A DNA stretch of 64,000 nucleotides from Ophioderma brevispina (GCA_023653785.1 JAMKCH010058335.1:1-64000), one strand, 5' to 3'; numbered from the stretch's first letter, positions 22,436-34,110 are shown. Numbers and translations: made by a program. Notes: generated from the letters alone by a model not told the origin.

Positions 22436-22536
22436 GTCATGTCTTCTGTTTTGACTCTTCCCCCATCATAATAGTTATGCCACTCAGCCTTTCCCGGTGC
22501 CTTTATCCCATTTGTTTACTTGTTTGTTCATTCCAG

Positions 22537-22609
22537 GAGTACTGGCTTAGGATTTTGCTCCATGGTGGCTCGTGTAGGTGGCATTATTGCTCCATTGCTT
22601 GCAACATTG
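22537..22609 (+). CDS. SLC22A15-like: SLC22A15-like exon 10: TM11
   Basis: Acceptor CATTCCAG. The first base completes arginine, then STGLGFCSMVARVGGIIAPL followed by LATL. Glycine-rich TM11 with the R-x-G-G-I-I-A-P motif is diagnostic of SLC22 proteins. The exon is 73 bases, donor TTG|GTAAGG, phase 0. Intact. A TTAA-flanked inverted-repeat element (22015-22435) ends about 100 bases upstream. Confidence 0.93.
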
Positions 22610-23061
22610 GTAAGGAATGTGTGATGTTAAATAGTGTCTTTAATTTCACCTTGTGCAGTTGTTTGTATACTGTGCACAAATAATTAAGAGTATTTAAAAG
22701 ACAGGATTTTCTCTTGTTGGTATCGAATATTGGGCTCCTATTGGATAGGCAGGTCCAATATTTTGAGTGGTGGACAGCACGATATTTATTCTCATTCTTA
22801 GTTATCTATAATTTGTTGTTAATTTGTATGAAAATTATTTTGGCCTGCACTAATTGCTGAAATATTGTTTACGAACAAAAAGTGAAAATGCCCAATTGAC
22901 AATCGCATCTTCTTCACTTTACCTCATCAAGATTTTTGGTACCGGGTATCAGAAGATAGTTGATATTTTTCTCATTACCTTATAAAATTCAATGTCGAGA
23001 AATATTTATTTTTGATGGTTTGAAGAATGACGTCTCAAATGTGATCAACCACAGTACCTCA

Positions 23062-23105
23062 TGCACGCGCACACACACGCATGCTCTCACACACACACAC
23101 ACACT
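23062..23105 (+). repeat. (CA)n microsatellite, interrupted
   Basis: GCACACACACGCATGCTCTC followed by seven or eight further CA units. It is embedded in the 23.3-kb dispersed repeat neighbourhood. Confidence 0.9.
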
Positions 23106-24222
23106 GTCCTATAGGTCAATTTGGTACATGTTTGTCCTACTATCCAAACGGCTGGACTGATTTTTAACTCAGAATTTGTTGTGGGATGTTTTTGGTCATG
23201 CTCCTGCATGAGTGAGAAAAATTTATTGTGTTTACTTTCTTGAATTTGACTTGGTTTCATTTTTAACTTTTTTAAAACTTTTTCAAGCAACCTAGGGAAT
23301 GAAAAATCTTTCAAAAATTTAAAACCTAATTTGTTAATTTTTGTGTCATCTGCAAGAATTGCAGAAGGCACATAGAGATTACTCTGGTTGTATGTCTGTG
23401 TGTGTGCGAGGGGCGGGGGACTTTTGTGGTTCGAGAAACTGCCTTGTTGATGTGGTCAAAGATCACATACCAAGGTCAAAGATCATGTGAGGTCAAGTTG
23501 TAAGATGGGCTGATATGTAAAATTAACCTCAATCATTTGAAAAGTTGAAGTTCAATTGGAACCAACTTGAGTCATAGGTACAACAAATGTCATGCCTATG
23601 AGTTATGGATATTTCCATAATACCTGCAGCAAGAAAATCATGTAAGAATACACTTGCTTTCATATTCTGCAAAAAAAAATAAATATTTTTGATGTGACCA
23701 TATATTGGGAAGTATGATCTTTAGACCTATTTAGTAACTCTTGAGCTACCCATGGGACCCATCTTAACCTGGATGTACATTTTCTCGCAGATGCCTTGCT
23801 CAGGCTAAAAACATGAAATACACATTTGTTTATTGCATTAAATGTGCATTTTGTGATCTTAGCATCTTTTTGTTTCAATAAATTATATAGAAAATAGCCT
23901 AATGCAAAACCTTCAGTTGAATCCAATCTTGCATTTTGGTGTTAATGAGCATATGTTTGTATCACAGTGCCCCATATACCACTATGTTGTAATTTCTCCT
24001 TTAGGGTTATTATAGTTAGCAAATTGAAATAGGCTCACTGCACTCTTTGGTTTACATGTGCATCAAGTTACACGCACATGTGAGATTCTGGCCCAATATT
24101 ATGGTCCAGGACCATAAGCAGTTAAATTATCTCATAAGGCAGCTATTCACTATTTTGTATTTCAATTGCCAACTCTGATGTTTTCATTGCAATCTCTAAC
24201 CCCAAGATGAAGTAAAATTTTA

Positions 24223-24305
24223 TGCCTGGAGTGGGAATCGAACCCACAACTTTTGGATTACAAGACGAGTGCCCACAGACGCACGCCACACAATTTGAGC
24301 AGGCA
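24223..24305 (-). pseudogene. tRNA-Thr-like relic (SINE head or tRNA pseudogene)
   Basis: On the - strand, TGCCTGC at the 5' side pairs at six of seven positions with CCAGGCA at the 3' side. GTGGGTTCGATTCCCAC is a perfect T-arm and B box. TCTTGTAATC gives a TGT anticodon context as in tRNA-Thr. The anticodon stem does not pair and the piece is about ten bases too long, so it is not a working tRNA. Confidence 0.65.
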
Positions 24306-24499
24306 GTACATTGCTCTTTTTGAGTCGCCTGCCCTAAGGCAGGAAGACACATAGAGATCACTTTGTCCACTGTAGTTGTTGTTGTTGATGTCTATTGTAG
24401 TTGATGTCTGTTGTTGTTGATGTCTATTGTGAAAAAGGGTTAACATTTGCCTGTAATATCCTCATACTTTGATGGATTTAAACCATAGAGCTAGAATAT

Positions 24500-24790
24500 A
24501 AACCAAGAGGGGAAACGCTCGTGTTATTGAATAGGCCAGCAACGTAACCGATTTCTCTCACACCTCGTGCGCCATCCTTGTTGTTGTGCAACCAGCGGCA
24601 CGTCGTCGCTGTTACTGCAGAAGCACACGCACCTACAAATCTGTGCGTCACACGTTATGTTATCAGTGTTGCATTTCCCCAGTATTCCATTGTCTGTTCG
24701 GCCGATTTTTCTGCAATAATTATGTGAAAAACCAATCGATGGAAGAAACCATGCATCTAAAAAGATTCCTGCATTCCTAATCCACAAAAA
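24500..24790. other. CpG-richer intron stretch
   Basis: Several CG dinucleotides (CAGCGGCACGTCGTCGCTG, CACACGTTATG) in an AT-rich intron. Open frames on both strands without recognisable domains. Possibly a young insertion or a regulatory segment; nothing firm. Confidence 0.3.
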
Positions 24791-25264
24791 GTCTCAGGAT
24801 GACCCCTGTAAATTTTGCTTAGGAAAAGAGATATTTGAGTCCGAGTGATAGCATGTTGCATCAGTTGTTATTGTTGTTTTTCCCTCGCTCAGTGTGACGA
24901 ACGTAAAATACGGCGTGTCTCATAAATATGCATAAGAACTTTCCAAATACGATGATACGTAAACCAAATATGGTGGTGCCCAAAACTATGTTAATGAAGT
25001 GCGTATGCTCATTATAATACTTTTGGGCACCTTATTTGGGTTACGCCGTTTGTGGAGAATCTGCTTGTCCATCTTTTTTTTCAACTTCAACTTCAAATTT
25101 ATTTCCATAAAAATCATGTTACACAAAAACAAATTACAGATACAAAATTTATGGAGGAGTTGACCAAAAGGCCAATAAGACCAGACTGGGGTCAACCCCT
25201 GAAGTAATGTTACAACATATCTTAAGGTAAGGACATATACAATCAACAAAACACAAAAAAACTT

Positions 25265-25670
25265 ATATAAGTCGTTGATTTAAACCAAACTTGGGTCACA
25301 GGTGCAACATGGCATCCCCCATTTGTTGATGAGGTCAAAGGTCACATGCCAAGGTCAAAGGTCATGAGAGGTCAAGTTGTAAAATAGGCTGAAAATGTAA
25401 AATTGACCTCATTTGAAAAGTTGAATGGAACCAAACTTGAATCATAGATGCAACATGGGATCCCTCATTTGTTGATGAGGACATAGGTCACATACCAAGT
25501 TCAAAGGTCATGTGAGGTCAAGTTGTAAAATAGGCTGAAAATGTCAAATTCACCTCATTTGAAAAGTTGGAAGTTCAATTGGAACCAAACTTGATATGGA
25601 GTTTACATGCAACCCCTCATTTGTTTGATGTCCAAGGTCACATATCAAGGTCAAAGGTCATGTTAGGCCT
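25265..25670 (+). repeat. ~147-bp tandem units with AGGTCA half-sites
   Basis: Three units begin near GGAACCAAACTTG and contain GTTGATGAGGTCAAAGGTCA or a variant, then CAAGGTCAAAGGTCATG, then GGCTGAAAATGTAAAATTGA. They share their core with the array at 17130-17362 and with 23450-23600. The block ends at GCGACGGCAGGCGACAC near 25686. Confidence 0.9.
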
Positions 25671-26721
25671 ATCATTCACTAACTGCGACGGCAGGCGACA
25701 CAAGCGGTCCGAGGACCGATGTATTTTTAATACTTTAATAAACACATTAACAGAATAAAGCACACACATAATCATGAATAGCGCCGCTATGAGACGAGTT
25801 GAAAATATATGGTCCAGGATCATATACATGTTCATGCCAAAATCTCAAATTAGCAAGTTACACATGACAGAAAAAGTGCACATAATAAACTTAGAATGCA
25901 GTATAAGCCTGTTTTGTTTAACCCTTGTCTACCTGAGCCATTTTTGTAACAAAACTCCGGGGGAGGGGGGGGGGGTTGGTTGTGATTTTTGTTACTGAAC
26001 ACCCGATTCCTGTAAATTGGTACCAAAGGATAGCTAGAGTTCTTCTTTCCATTGGTACCAAAATAAGTACCAACATCCCCATTATGATGTCACTATGATG
26101 TCATATGTTGAGGAAAGTCCGAAAAAAATGAATATAGGGTGGAAAATGTATATTTTGCAATTTTAGTGACTCAAACACCTTATTATAGTGCTAAAATGCT
26201 CCCATTGTATATAACTAGTCATATCCCATCAAATAGAGCCAAAAACCGCATGAAAATCGGCTATTCCTAACTTTTTTGGCGAAAAATTGCATTTTCCCCT
26301 AGGTGTGTCTATGGAAATTGAGAGTTTTGCTGACATGCGAACTTTATGACATCATTGTGATGTAATGCTAGGCATGTTGGTACTCATTTTGGTATCAATG
26401 GAAAGAGGAGACCATAGCTATTTATTGGTGACCAATCAGTGTCTGTGATATTGCTGTGTTGTGCTAGGCATGTTGGTACTTCTCTCCCAAAAGGGGGGTG
26501 GTTGCCACCCCCCTATCCATCACTTGGGGATCACCCTGTATCTTACCTGTACCCCGGTGGATGTTTGTTTTTGCATGAAAAGGAGCGAAACATGTCAATT
26601 GACAATTACATTAAATAATTTGGCACCAAAAAAGGGGGTTTTAGCAAGCCAGGAAAAAAACCTGAAAGGGGGTGGGGGTGGTAACCACCCCCCCCCCCTT
26701 CGGTAGGTGAGGGTTAATATG

Positions 26722-26935
26722 TGTCATCTGCAAGAGGGCACATAGGGATTAGTGTATCTGTGCTCTAAATGTTAACCCTAAACAAAATTGCATGGTGTAT
26801 CCATATGCTAATTTTCATGACACTTTGATACAGTGGTCCTTTAAGTAGTGTCCTATACCTTGGTAATCTCATGTGACCTTGGTGACCTCACATGACCTTT
26901 GTCCCCATCCACAAACCATGACGGCATGCATTCAG
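26722..26935. repeat. Short version of the TGTGTCATCTGC repeat
   Basis: It begins TGTGTCATCTGCAAGAGGGC and ends CACAAACCATGACGGCATGC, with one internal unit carrying GTGACCTTGGTGACCTCA. The beginning also occurs at 23344 and, altered, near 18546. The end also occurs near 19145. Confidence 0.75.
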
Positions 26936-27257
26936 TGATTCGTTTTTGTAAAGTAGATGCTGATGATAACTCAGATATGCACGGACAATCTTTCAAATTA
27001 CTTCAATAATTAAACAATATTCTTATTCAGTCGGTGCATGTGGGGTATAACCCTATATACATGGCCTTAGCCCACAATATTCCACGCCACTGATCATGCG
27101 ATGACCTCATCATACAAACACCCATATGAACACGAAATCGCTAGTTCGATTCCCACACCACGATGTGAAGTCTTCTTTAGCTTCTATCCCTCTACCCCTT
27201 CCTCGCAGTTATGTATATAGCACATACAGCGAGTACAGCTTGGTTAATTTTGGGAAC

Positions 27258-27560
27258 TATAATAATAATAATATTTAATTCTTATGACGTGCGACAAATC
27301 CACCGAAGTACTCAGGGCGCCACTATGGAGCGCCTTAGGCTGCTACAACACAACAAGTATAACCAGAAACGACGAAGAAGGCTTTTTGGGAAGAAGTCTG
27401 ATTTTAGATGCAGGCGGAAACCGAAGTACTTGAAGAAAACCTGCAAGGACGGGTTTGGATCGGCAACCAAATTCATGTACGACACAGGCTCCACAGGGGA
27501 TTGAACCCGGGTCACATTGGTGAAAGGCGAGTGGATAAGCCACTACACCAGCCCGCCCTC
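27258..27560 (-). mobile_element. tRNA-derived SINE
   Basis: On the - strand the 5' end (27560 downwards) has GGGCTGGTGTAGTGGCTTAT, which fits an A box, and CCCGGGTTCAATCCCCTG, which fits a B box, about 30 bases apart. A body of about 190 bases follows. The tail at the low-coordinate side is an (ATT)n run. Tail, promoter boxes and length fit a SINE. It lies in the last intron, about 220 bases before exon 11, opposite to the gene. Confidence 0.82.
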
Positions 27561-27776
27561 CCTATAAGGTGTGAGAGAATTATAATTGAAATAGAAAATA
27601 ATTCGGGTGATTTGAACAATGAATACTAAATAAGAATGAGAATAAAGTACTGGATTTGTTTTGCCTATCCGATACTGTGTCATTATTATAAGCAATAATT
27701 ATAACATCTTTGTTGTTAGATCGGTTAGCCACTAGAACTGATTAAAAGGAAATCACACTTTTTATCATCTTTTCAG

Positions 27777-27953
27777 GGAGATGGTGTTAGCTACACTACT
27801 TACGGCATGACCAGCCTTATAGCCGGGGCTATGCTACTCTCATTACCAGAGACTGCAAACAAACCTATGCCCGAAACCATAGCTGATGTTGAAGATAGTG
27901 CTGTTAAGAAACCTGTTGCATACACACCTGTAAGCCAGCAAGAAAATATATGA
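27777..27953 (+). CDS. SLC22A15-like: SLC22A15-like exon 11: TM12 and C-terminal tail, stop codon
   Basis: Acceptor ATCTTTTCAG, phase 0. The frame starts GDGVSYTTYGMTSLIAGAML, giving TM12, then LSLPETANKPMPETIADVED. LPET with a downstream P-x-x-E-T is the standard SLC22 end of TM12. The remaining tail of about 18 residues is polar (AVKKPVAYTPVSQQENI) and stops at TGA 27951-27953. It is shorter than the long acidic tail of human SLC22A15. Intact. Its upstream intron (22610-27776) is the longest among those bounded by intact exons. Confidence 0.93.
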   Translation, partial: GDGVSYTTYGMTSLIAGAMLLSLPETANKPMPETIADVEDSAVKKPVAYTPVSQQENI

Positions 27954-28148
27954 TGGACTGCACCTTGAAAAATGAAGGATTTTCTATATTTTTACAGAGT
28001 ACTAGATGTGTCATATGTTAGGAAAAAAGTGGTCTGGATGTGGTTAAAATGTAACTGTATAATACACTGTTATCAAAATGTTCTGTGCTTCTGAAAAAAA
28101 AAAAAATAAGCCAAAACAGATCTCAGAAACTCAGGGTAAACACTGTCC

Positions 28149-28497
28149 TTAAAGGTGCATGGAGAGATTTCACATATCAGGTGCCCCTAAAAAAGTGATG
28201 ATTTTGGCCCTGATGTAAAGCTTTCCATCAATAACATCCCCATCTAAAAGGATTAAGCTGAGAAATGTTTCTTTAGTACAAAAATTGTGAAATTTCTAAT
28301 TTCGTATAGGAGCAAATACGAAATTCAGCCTGTTTTATATTGAAATATAAGTGAATCAAAATCACATTTTTTTCTCTCTTTTAAGACATTTCTGTAGCCA
28401 AATACAAGGTAAGAAATCTATTGAGTGTCAAATCTATATGAAATTACTATTATGACACAATATTTGGGTGTCTCAAAATCTCTTGTTGGACCCTTAA
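28149..28497. mobile_element. TTAA-flanked inverted-repeat element, family C
   Basis: The left end is TTAA then AGGTGCATGGAGAGATTTCA. The right end is AAAATCTCTTGTTGGACCCT minus its last bases, then TTAA. TTAA at both sides. Two more copies lie in the tandem duplication (about 38006-38389 and 45315-45671). It begins about 200 bases after the stop codon of the SLC22A15-like gene. Confidence 0.85.
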
Positions 28498-28623
28498 GAG
28501 CAACCGTTTATAGATGCTTTTAGACAAAAGGAGAGTTGACAATGCATTGATTGACATGATGTGTGTAATTTTAGAGATCAATGGCAAAGCATCATAGGGC
28601 ACAAGTAGTGGCAGATCCAGGAT

Positions 28624-28733
28624 CAGTGGCATAACCAGCTTTTTTTCAAGGGGGGGGACATATATTTTCAGGGGGGCAAGCATATATTAAAATTTGTTAG
28701 TATAGTATATGGCCTATGTAAATCACTAATTTT

Positions 28734-28783
<50 letters not shown>

Positions 28784-28831
28784 CCCACGGGGGGCAGCTG
28801 CCCCTGCCCCCCCCCCCTGGGTACGCCACTG
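28624..28831. mobile_element. hAT-type MITE with perfect 8-bp target duplication
   Basis: The left terminus is CAGTGGCATAACCAG and the right terminus is CTGGGTACGCCACTG, an inverted pair. The 8-bp sequence TCCAGGAT is present immediately outside both ends (28616-28623 and 28832-28839). An 8-bp target duplication with CAGTGGCGTA-type ends is typical of hAT elements. 208 bp, non-coding, with G/C runs and a poly-T tract of over 40 bases at 28737-28783. Confidence 0.92.
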
Positions 28832-29096
28832 TCCAGGATCATCAAAGCAGGAGCAAAAGTAGAGTTAAAAATTGTATGTTATCAGCAAACACGTCCAACT
28901 GGTTCACATAACCAGGGAGTCTATAATAATGGGAGAGGAAACTCACCCCAATTGGGTGAGGCCTCAGTCCAGCTATCCCACAATGTTGAGGGCAGTATTC
29001 AAATGTTGGTGGACTTGATGAGGACCTGATAAGAGTGGTCCAAATTGTAACATTTACATGTTCAATGATGCTATTAAAGAAGATAAAATCTAAATC

Positions 29097-29551
29097 TTAA
29101 AGGAGAACCCGTACAACGAATAATATTAAACAATATACACTATAAAATAATTATTGACCACATATCGAGTGCTTTCATAGAAAAACGGAATTATATAACC
29201 CTAACAATGAATTAAAACCGTCCATGTGCTATTTAAAAATTGCGCTAGTGTATAACGTGTTATGCAATACGACCGGCACGTTTAGGTCATACATGCCATA
29301 GGAAATACACATTATGAAAGCATCATGCGTGAAGATGTATGACGCTACTGTGCCGTCCGTACGCATAACAACAATACAATCCCTATCAGTAGCGCGAATT
29401 TCAAATAGCGCATCATGTCAGAACAAAATCTTTTCTTTCGTTTTTTGTGTTATTATAATTCCGTTTTCCCATGAAATCACTCCATATTGTTCAATAATTG
29501 TTTAATCCGGTTAGATAATGTAAGGGTTATTGGGGGATACGGCTCCTTTAA
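29097..29551. mobile_element. TTAA-flanked inverted-repeat element, family D
   Basis: The left end is TTAA then AGGAGAACCCGTACAACGAA. The right end is GGGGGATACGGCTCCT then TTAA. It matches 15087-15551 over its length, including CATATCGAGTGCTTTCAT. Clean TTAA on both sides. Confidence 0.87.
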
Positions 29552-29869
29552 GCTAGTACGCTATGTTTATCTGAAATATTGTTTTCTTGTTTTCTGTTTT
29601 CCTGTTTTTAAGATGATGAAATCATGATTTGTTTGATATAACTATTCTTGTATCGTGTTACAATCACAACAATCTTGTAGACCTTCACTAGTCTACTACA
29701 GATCAATCAACCTCTATCCCCACACTGCATGAAGGCACTATAACACACGTTCCTAGCGTTGTACATTCTACTAAAGACTCTTTACCCATGAATTGTAGCT
29801 AGGAATTTTTGTATAGCTCCTAGACAGAACAACAATAATCCTACTTCTCAATAAAGAATTCTCTATACG

Positions 29870-32164
29870 TTGCCCATAACTCGCAGTGTTAAACCCATCT
29901 TAACCCAAAATCAACAATTTTCATGGTGTCCGGTACTGAAATATGCTACTCCACATCATAGATCAAAGGTGATTGACAGACTGCCAGGGTGTAAAAATAC
30001 ATTACTATTAGCCACATTATTCTTTCCGTAGAGTAATATTCCCTTTGTGCCTAATTGGTGAGGATTGATTTTTGGTATAAGCCAAAATTATGAACTGTCT
30101 CTCATTGAACGTGGGTAGGAGGCTCATCACATCATACACTGGAACTATATACCTATAAACAGCACTTCTAACACACAGATGACAAGTGATGATCGCTACC
30201 TAAAATAGTGCAAAATGTTTCCGATCTATGCTTGCTCTCCCATTTTTCTCAGGTATTCCAAGTTTTTTCTGCTTCTTTTTCTTAAATCCTACAGTCTTCC
30301 CATCCCTCCGAGGATGTTATTCCCTGATGTGCTGACACCTAACAGGTGTGCCACGTTGTAGCCTTGACACCGTTGGTGGATGATTGCATGTTTATTTAAA
30401 AAAAAAACAATCTTTACCATATCTTTTGCTATACTTCTTTTGGCCCATTACCAGAGAAAAAATCCACGGACTATTGCTAATAACGCACATGACCCCGTTC
30501 AGACAATGCTGTGTATGAATTCACCTTGTATATGTGAAACATCTATCATAACCTGTTCCTGCTTTTGATTTACCTACTTAGTTTCAAGTTTATTTGTTTA
30601 TTTATGCAGTTCGAGCAGGGGGGGGGGGGGGTATGTGGGGTCCATTAAATAAACTCAGAAGGGAGTGTAAGTTTGGTCTGTAGTATCATAGGTCAAATAT
30701 GAACAAGAACAGTGTAGCGGACCGAATGCTGTGTGTCTTCCATCACCACTTTGCTTTACTGTGGATTCCATGTGTTGCTGTTATTTTTTGGGAAAATCAG
30801 GAGAATTTGTGCGTAAGTTGTTTGGAGGGGGGGGGTGTGTGGAATAGAGTAATAGAGTACAATTAAGTCGGGAGAGTTTGTGATCCCTCTTCAACAAAAA
30901 TAAATGGTTTTCTTGAGAATATCACCCTAATATAGGCAAACACAAATATTACCAGTTCAGTGAAACATGAATTGAATACGACAGAAAGCACAATAATGGT
31001 ACCAGAAACCTACCACAACGGGGGGAAAAAATTAATTTCTATTAACGTGTTTAATGTTACTCTATTAACTTTTCCCATAGGCACCCCTACTTTCAATTTA
31101 AAGGTGAACAAAATCTAACTTTTTCCGTTTAATATTTCCCATTTTTACACATATTAGTTTGAGAATACCATTGGAGTATATAGACAGGTGATAACCTTTT
31201 TTAAAATTAGAACAAAGTAATGCAGATTGGTCTACTATGGCTTGTAGACTACAAATGCGCAAGGTTTTAACCATGGTAAAATCATAATTACTATTTGTTA
31301 AACGCCAATTCTGTAAAGTACACAACAGAAAAATCTGCTAATGTGACTGTTCAGGACGATACATCGAACTGAATGGTAACATTCCAACGCCTCCCACTTG
31401 GTGTAAACTTTTTACAAACCAATTACTATAGTAGCCAACGGTTGCAAACTGCCAATTTTGGTTTTATCTGCTATAATATGCCACAATATAACCTTAGCAC
31501 CATTGCCTCAAAAGATAATACTTTAGTGGCCCTCCATCCAATTCTGTCACGATTAAACAACTTTCGTCAAATAATTAGTAACACAACATTGGCGTAATAA
31601 CGACAATCGACAGGATAGCGCCATGCAGTGCTCGGCGCTAAAGGGGATTTTTATTTGTGTAGCAATTTTGCAACACTCCTTGCTTTTGATCAATATGAGA
31701 GTGCAAACTAGGGGAAAACCTCCCACATGAACTTCACAAAACATCTTACAATTGCATAGCAAAATGGCATAAAAGGTGTAGCAACTGCTATGCAAACAAA
31801 GCTAATCGCAACCCTGGCGCCATGCATGTACCATCGTGCACGTAATCTCTAACATATTGTAATCCAGCATGATCATCTATCGTGCATACAACAGCACAAT
31901 TACTTGAATTTCTACACACCCCCTCAGTTTCGTGGCCATGACTGCACCATTCGGGGCTAGGTTTACCGTTGTATTATTGACGAAATGATTTAGGTCCATA
32001 TATAAAAAAAGTAAACATATCTTTCTTCAATTTTGCACTGCCGTTACTGACTGACCACCAGCCATGATGAATTGATAGATGTTTGATCGATCTCGGACTG
32101 TGGCTGTGTGTTTCCCTGCGGCTTTGAAAAATTCTATGTTTATTGCAAAATTATGGACGTAGGT
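29870..32164. other. Apparently single-copy intergenic sequence
   Basis: No gene, RNA or repeat pair recognised. G-runs occur at 30618-30630 and 30826-30834. Short frames on both strands look random. Confidence 0.4.
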
Positions 32165-33399
32165 AAACATAGCAAAAAAAAAGTTATTTCTTATTTATCC
32201 ATACCTGTACAATTCATAATTTTTTTTAAGTATTCAAATTGATTGCCCTTTACAGAAACAATAAAGGCAATTGATAACTTATTGAATTTATTTCCCAAGT
32301 GGCTAATAATATTGCTATTGTGTAAATGGCTCTGACGGATACGTAACAATACATCGCACTGTCTGTTTGTCGCCCTCCAGAAAAACCAATGGTATGACTT
32401 TTTGCCCAAAAAAATTATGTATATCATGGACCAAATTTATTAAACCGATTATTTAATCAACAATAAAGGAATTCCTTTAAATATGCTTGAGACATGGTTA
32501 GAAACATCATTTTTGAATGGTAGATTGTTTTCCGTCAAATTGACGGAAATATTACAATTAATGTTTATGAAATTGTCAAGGTTGAGAACCCATTCAAATT
32601 ACTTCACATAGTATACATGTATTAAACATATTCAACACAGTACTTAGGGAATGCAGTAATTTAGTAAAAATATGTGACATTAAGAAAATTGCTAATGTAA
32701 ATGTACCCCTTATTGTTCTTTCTGTCAGACTGTCATTTCATTTGTGTGATACCCTTTTGAGATATTTCCGTATCATCGTCTTCCTGTGAAATACATATAG
32801 ATCCCGTCATGCAGCCCTTGAGTAGTAATCATGTACGTGCACTTATTTACATAGAAAGAGACCGCCCGAGCATACCTATACCTGTTTATGGCCGGCCAAT
32901 AAGGAGTAAACTCCCAAGGTGTGTGCTGTCCTTGGGTACACTGCCTGCTAACTCTTTGCACAGCTGTGATTTTGCATTATAAATCACTTGTCTTCCAAGT
33001 CAAAGGAAGAGGCAAGTTTGAGCTATAGAAACAGAAAAGGGGCATTTTGTTATCCACAAAAGAGCCTTGTCCCCCCCCCGACTTCCCTCAAAAAAGATTT
33101 TGTATCATCTGAACCATTAGATAATAGAATATGGGTGCTTAATCTGACTTGCAATCTTCAATCGTCTCTGCAAGAAACTTGTTTGTTCTGTCTTTAACAC
33201 CATAAATTACAGTAAAGTGGTCTATGGGACACTGCGATACAAATATTTGCTCGAAACAAACCAAAATGCAATATCAGAATCACTGAGAATTTTTGAATAA
33301 GCTTCCCAAGATATCTAGTGCACATACCACAACAAACAGAAGTAGTAAATCACAAAATGCAGGCTTTAAAAAAATGAAATTAAAATCAGGCGGTGTGTT

Positions 33400-34110
33400 T
33401 TTGTCTCTCTCGCTCGCCTGAACTTTGTCGGCAGAGACTTAGTAATCATTTTCTGTCTGTCTGTCTGTCCGCTGTCCCGTCTGTCTGCTGTCTGTCTGTC
33501 ACTGGTTCTGTCTGCCTGACGTCCGTGTTCATGGGCTTGTGTACGATTTAATCTGTAGTTTTCCGTAGGGCTATTATATGTAACTTGGTGGAAGAAGCGG
33601 GTCCACGAGTTCTCGACCTGATTAGATTTTGGGCGTCAAATAGGCAATTAAGTATCTTAATTTGCATAATTAACGAAAATTTTCCCGCAAGGCTTGTGTA
33701 CAATTTTCTCTGGAATTTCCTTAAGTCGTATGAGATGTAACTTTTTGGAAGGGAGCGGGCTGAGAGTTCTCGACTAGATTAGATTCGGCGTAATTAAATC
33801 GTTCGGGCAATAATATGCAAATGAGCTAATGTAATATGCAAAAAACAGCGTAATTGCTAGAATTTTTAAACGGTACATTGGACGGAAATTCCTATTTCCT
33901 TCACGGCATGAAAGCCAATCATGGTGCGCATCTTTTTTTCCAATTTGAGCGTGTGTGATACAAGCGCTGAGGTTATGCAAATGAGCTAATTAAAATATGC
34001 TAATTACTGTATTCTGAAACGAACAACGGATAGGCAAAATTCCTTCCTGCCTAAGAATACTATGCCCATGCATCTTTTGGGTGAATCATAATTGGTTAAT
34101 TGCATGTGGG
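33400..34110 (+). repeat. Repeat with (TCTG)n and ~180-bp units
   Basis: It begins TCGCCTGAACTTTGTCGGCA with a run of CTGT units at 33452-33510. Units with GTAACTTGGTGGAAGAAGCG, CGACCTGATTAGATTTTGGG and ATGCAAATGAGCTAAT follow. Same family, inverted, at about 58040-58670. The copy in the second duplicate is 41580-42300. Confidence 0.85.

Larger units (their letters stand above)
290..27953 (+). other. SLC22A15-like: SLC22A15-like transporter gene, whole locus (10 exons placed)
   Basis: Gene-level entry. Visible exons are 290-544, 6953-7049, 11624-11739, 12436-12524, 14623-14850, 15827-15961, 19577-19662, 21540-21657, 22537-22609 and 27777-27953. All are flanked by AG and GT and their phases match at every junction that can be tested. 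They sum to 1356 coding bases (about 452 residues); the missing exon 3 (about 100 bases) would bring this to roughly 485-490, within the SLC22 range. Family hallmarks in order are a TM1 N-terminus, YFIRD, FIPESPRW, YYGLTL, GLIEIP, DRFGRRK, ELLPTIIR, a glycine-rich TM11 and LPET. SLC22 proteins are 12-TM major facilitator transporters of organic ions in the plasma membrane. Human SLC22A15 prefers zwitterions such as ergothioneine; the substrate here is unknown. Subfamily is judged from remembered motifs, so it is less certain than the family. Two exons are disrupted, so a recent pseudogene remains possible, but sequence error is as likely. Confidence 0.88.
27954..29870 (+). terminator. Possible 3' UTR with AATAAA at 29850-29855
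   Basis: No AATAAA was seen soon after the stop codon. The first clean one read is at 29850-29855 in CTCAATAAAGAATT. If used, the 3' UTR would be about 1.9 kb and would contain two TTAA elements and a hAT-type element. An A-rich variant near 28096 could serve instead. Weak evidence. Confidence 0.22.

Noticed and set aside
24223..24305. Functional tRNA-Thr gene
   Set aside because: The anticodon stem does not pair and the length is wrong, although the T arm is perfect.
33450..33520. (TCTG)n tract as evidence of an independent locus-specific microsatellite
   Set aside because: It recurs in the duplicate at 41630-41700 and belongs to a dispersed repeat family, so it is not an independent feature.
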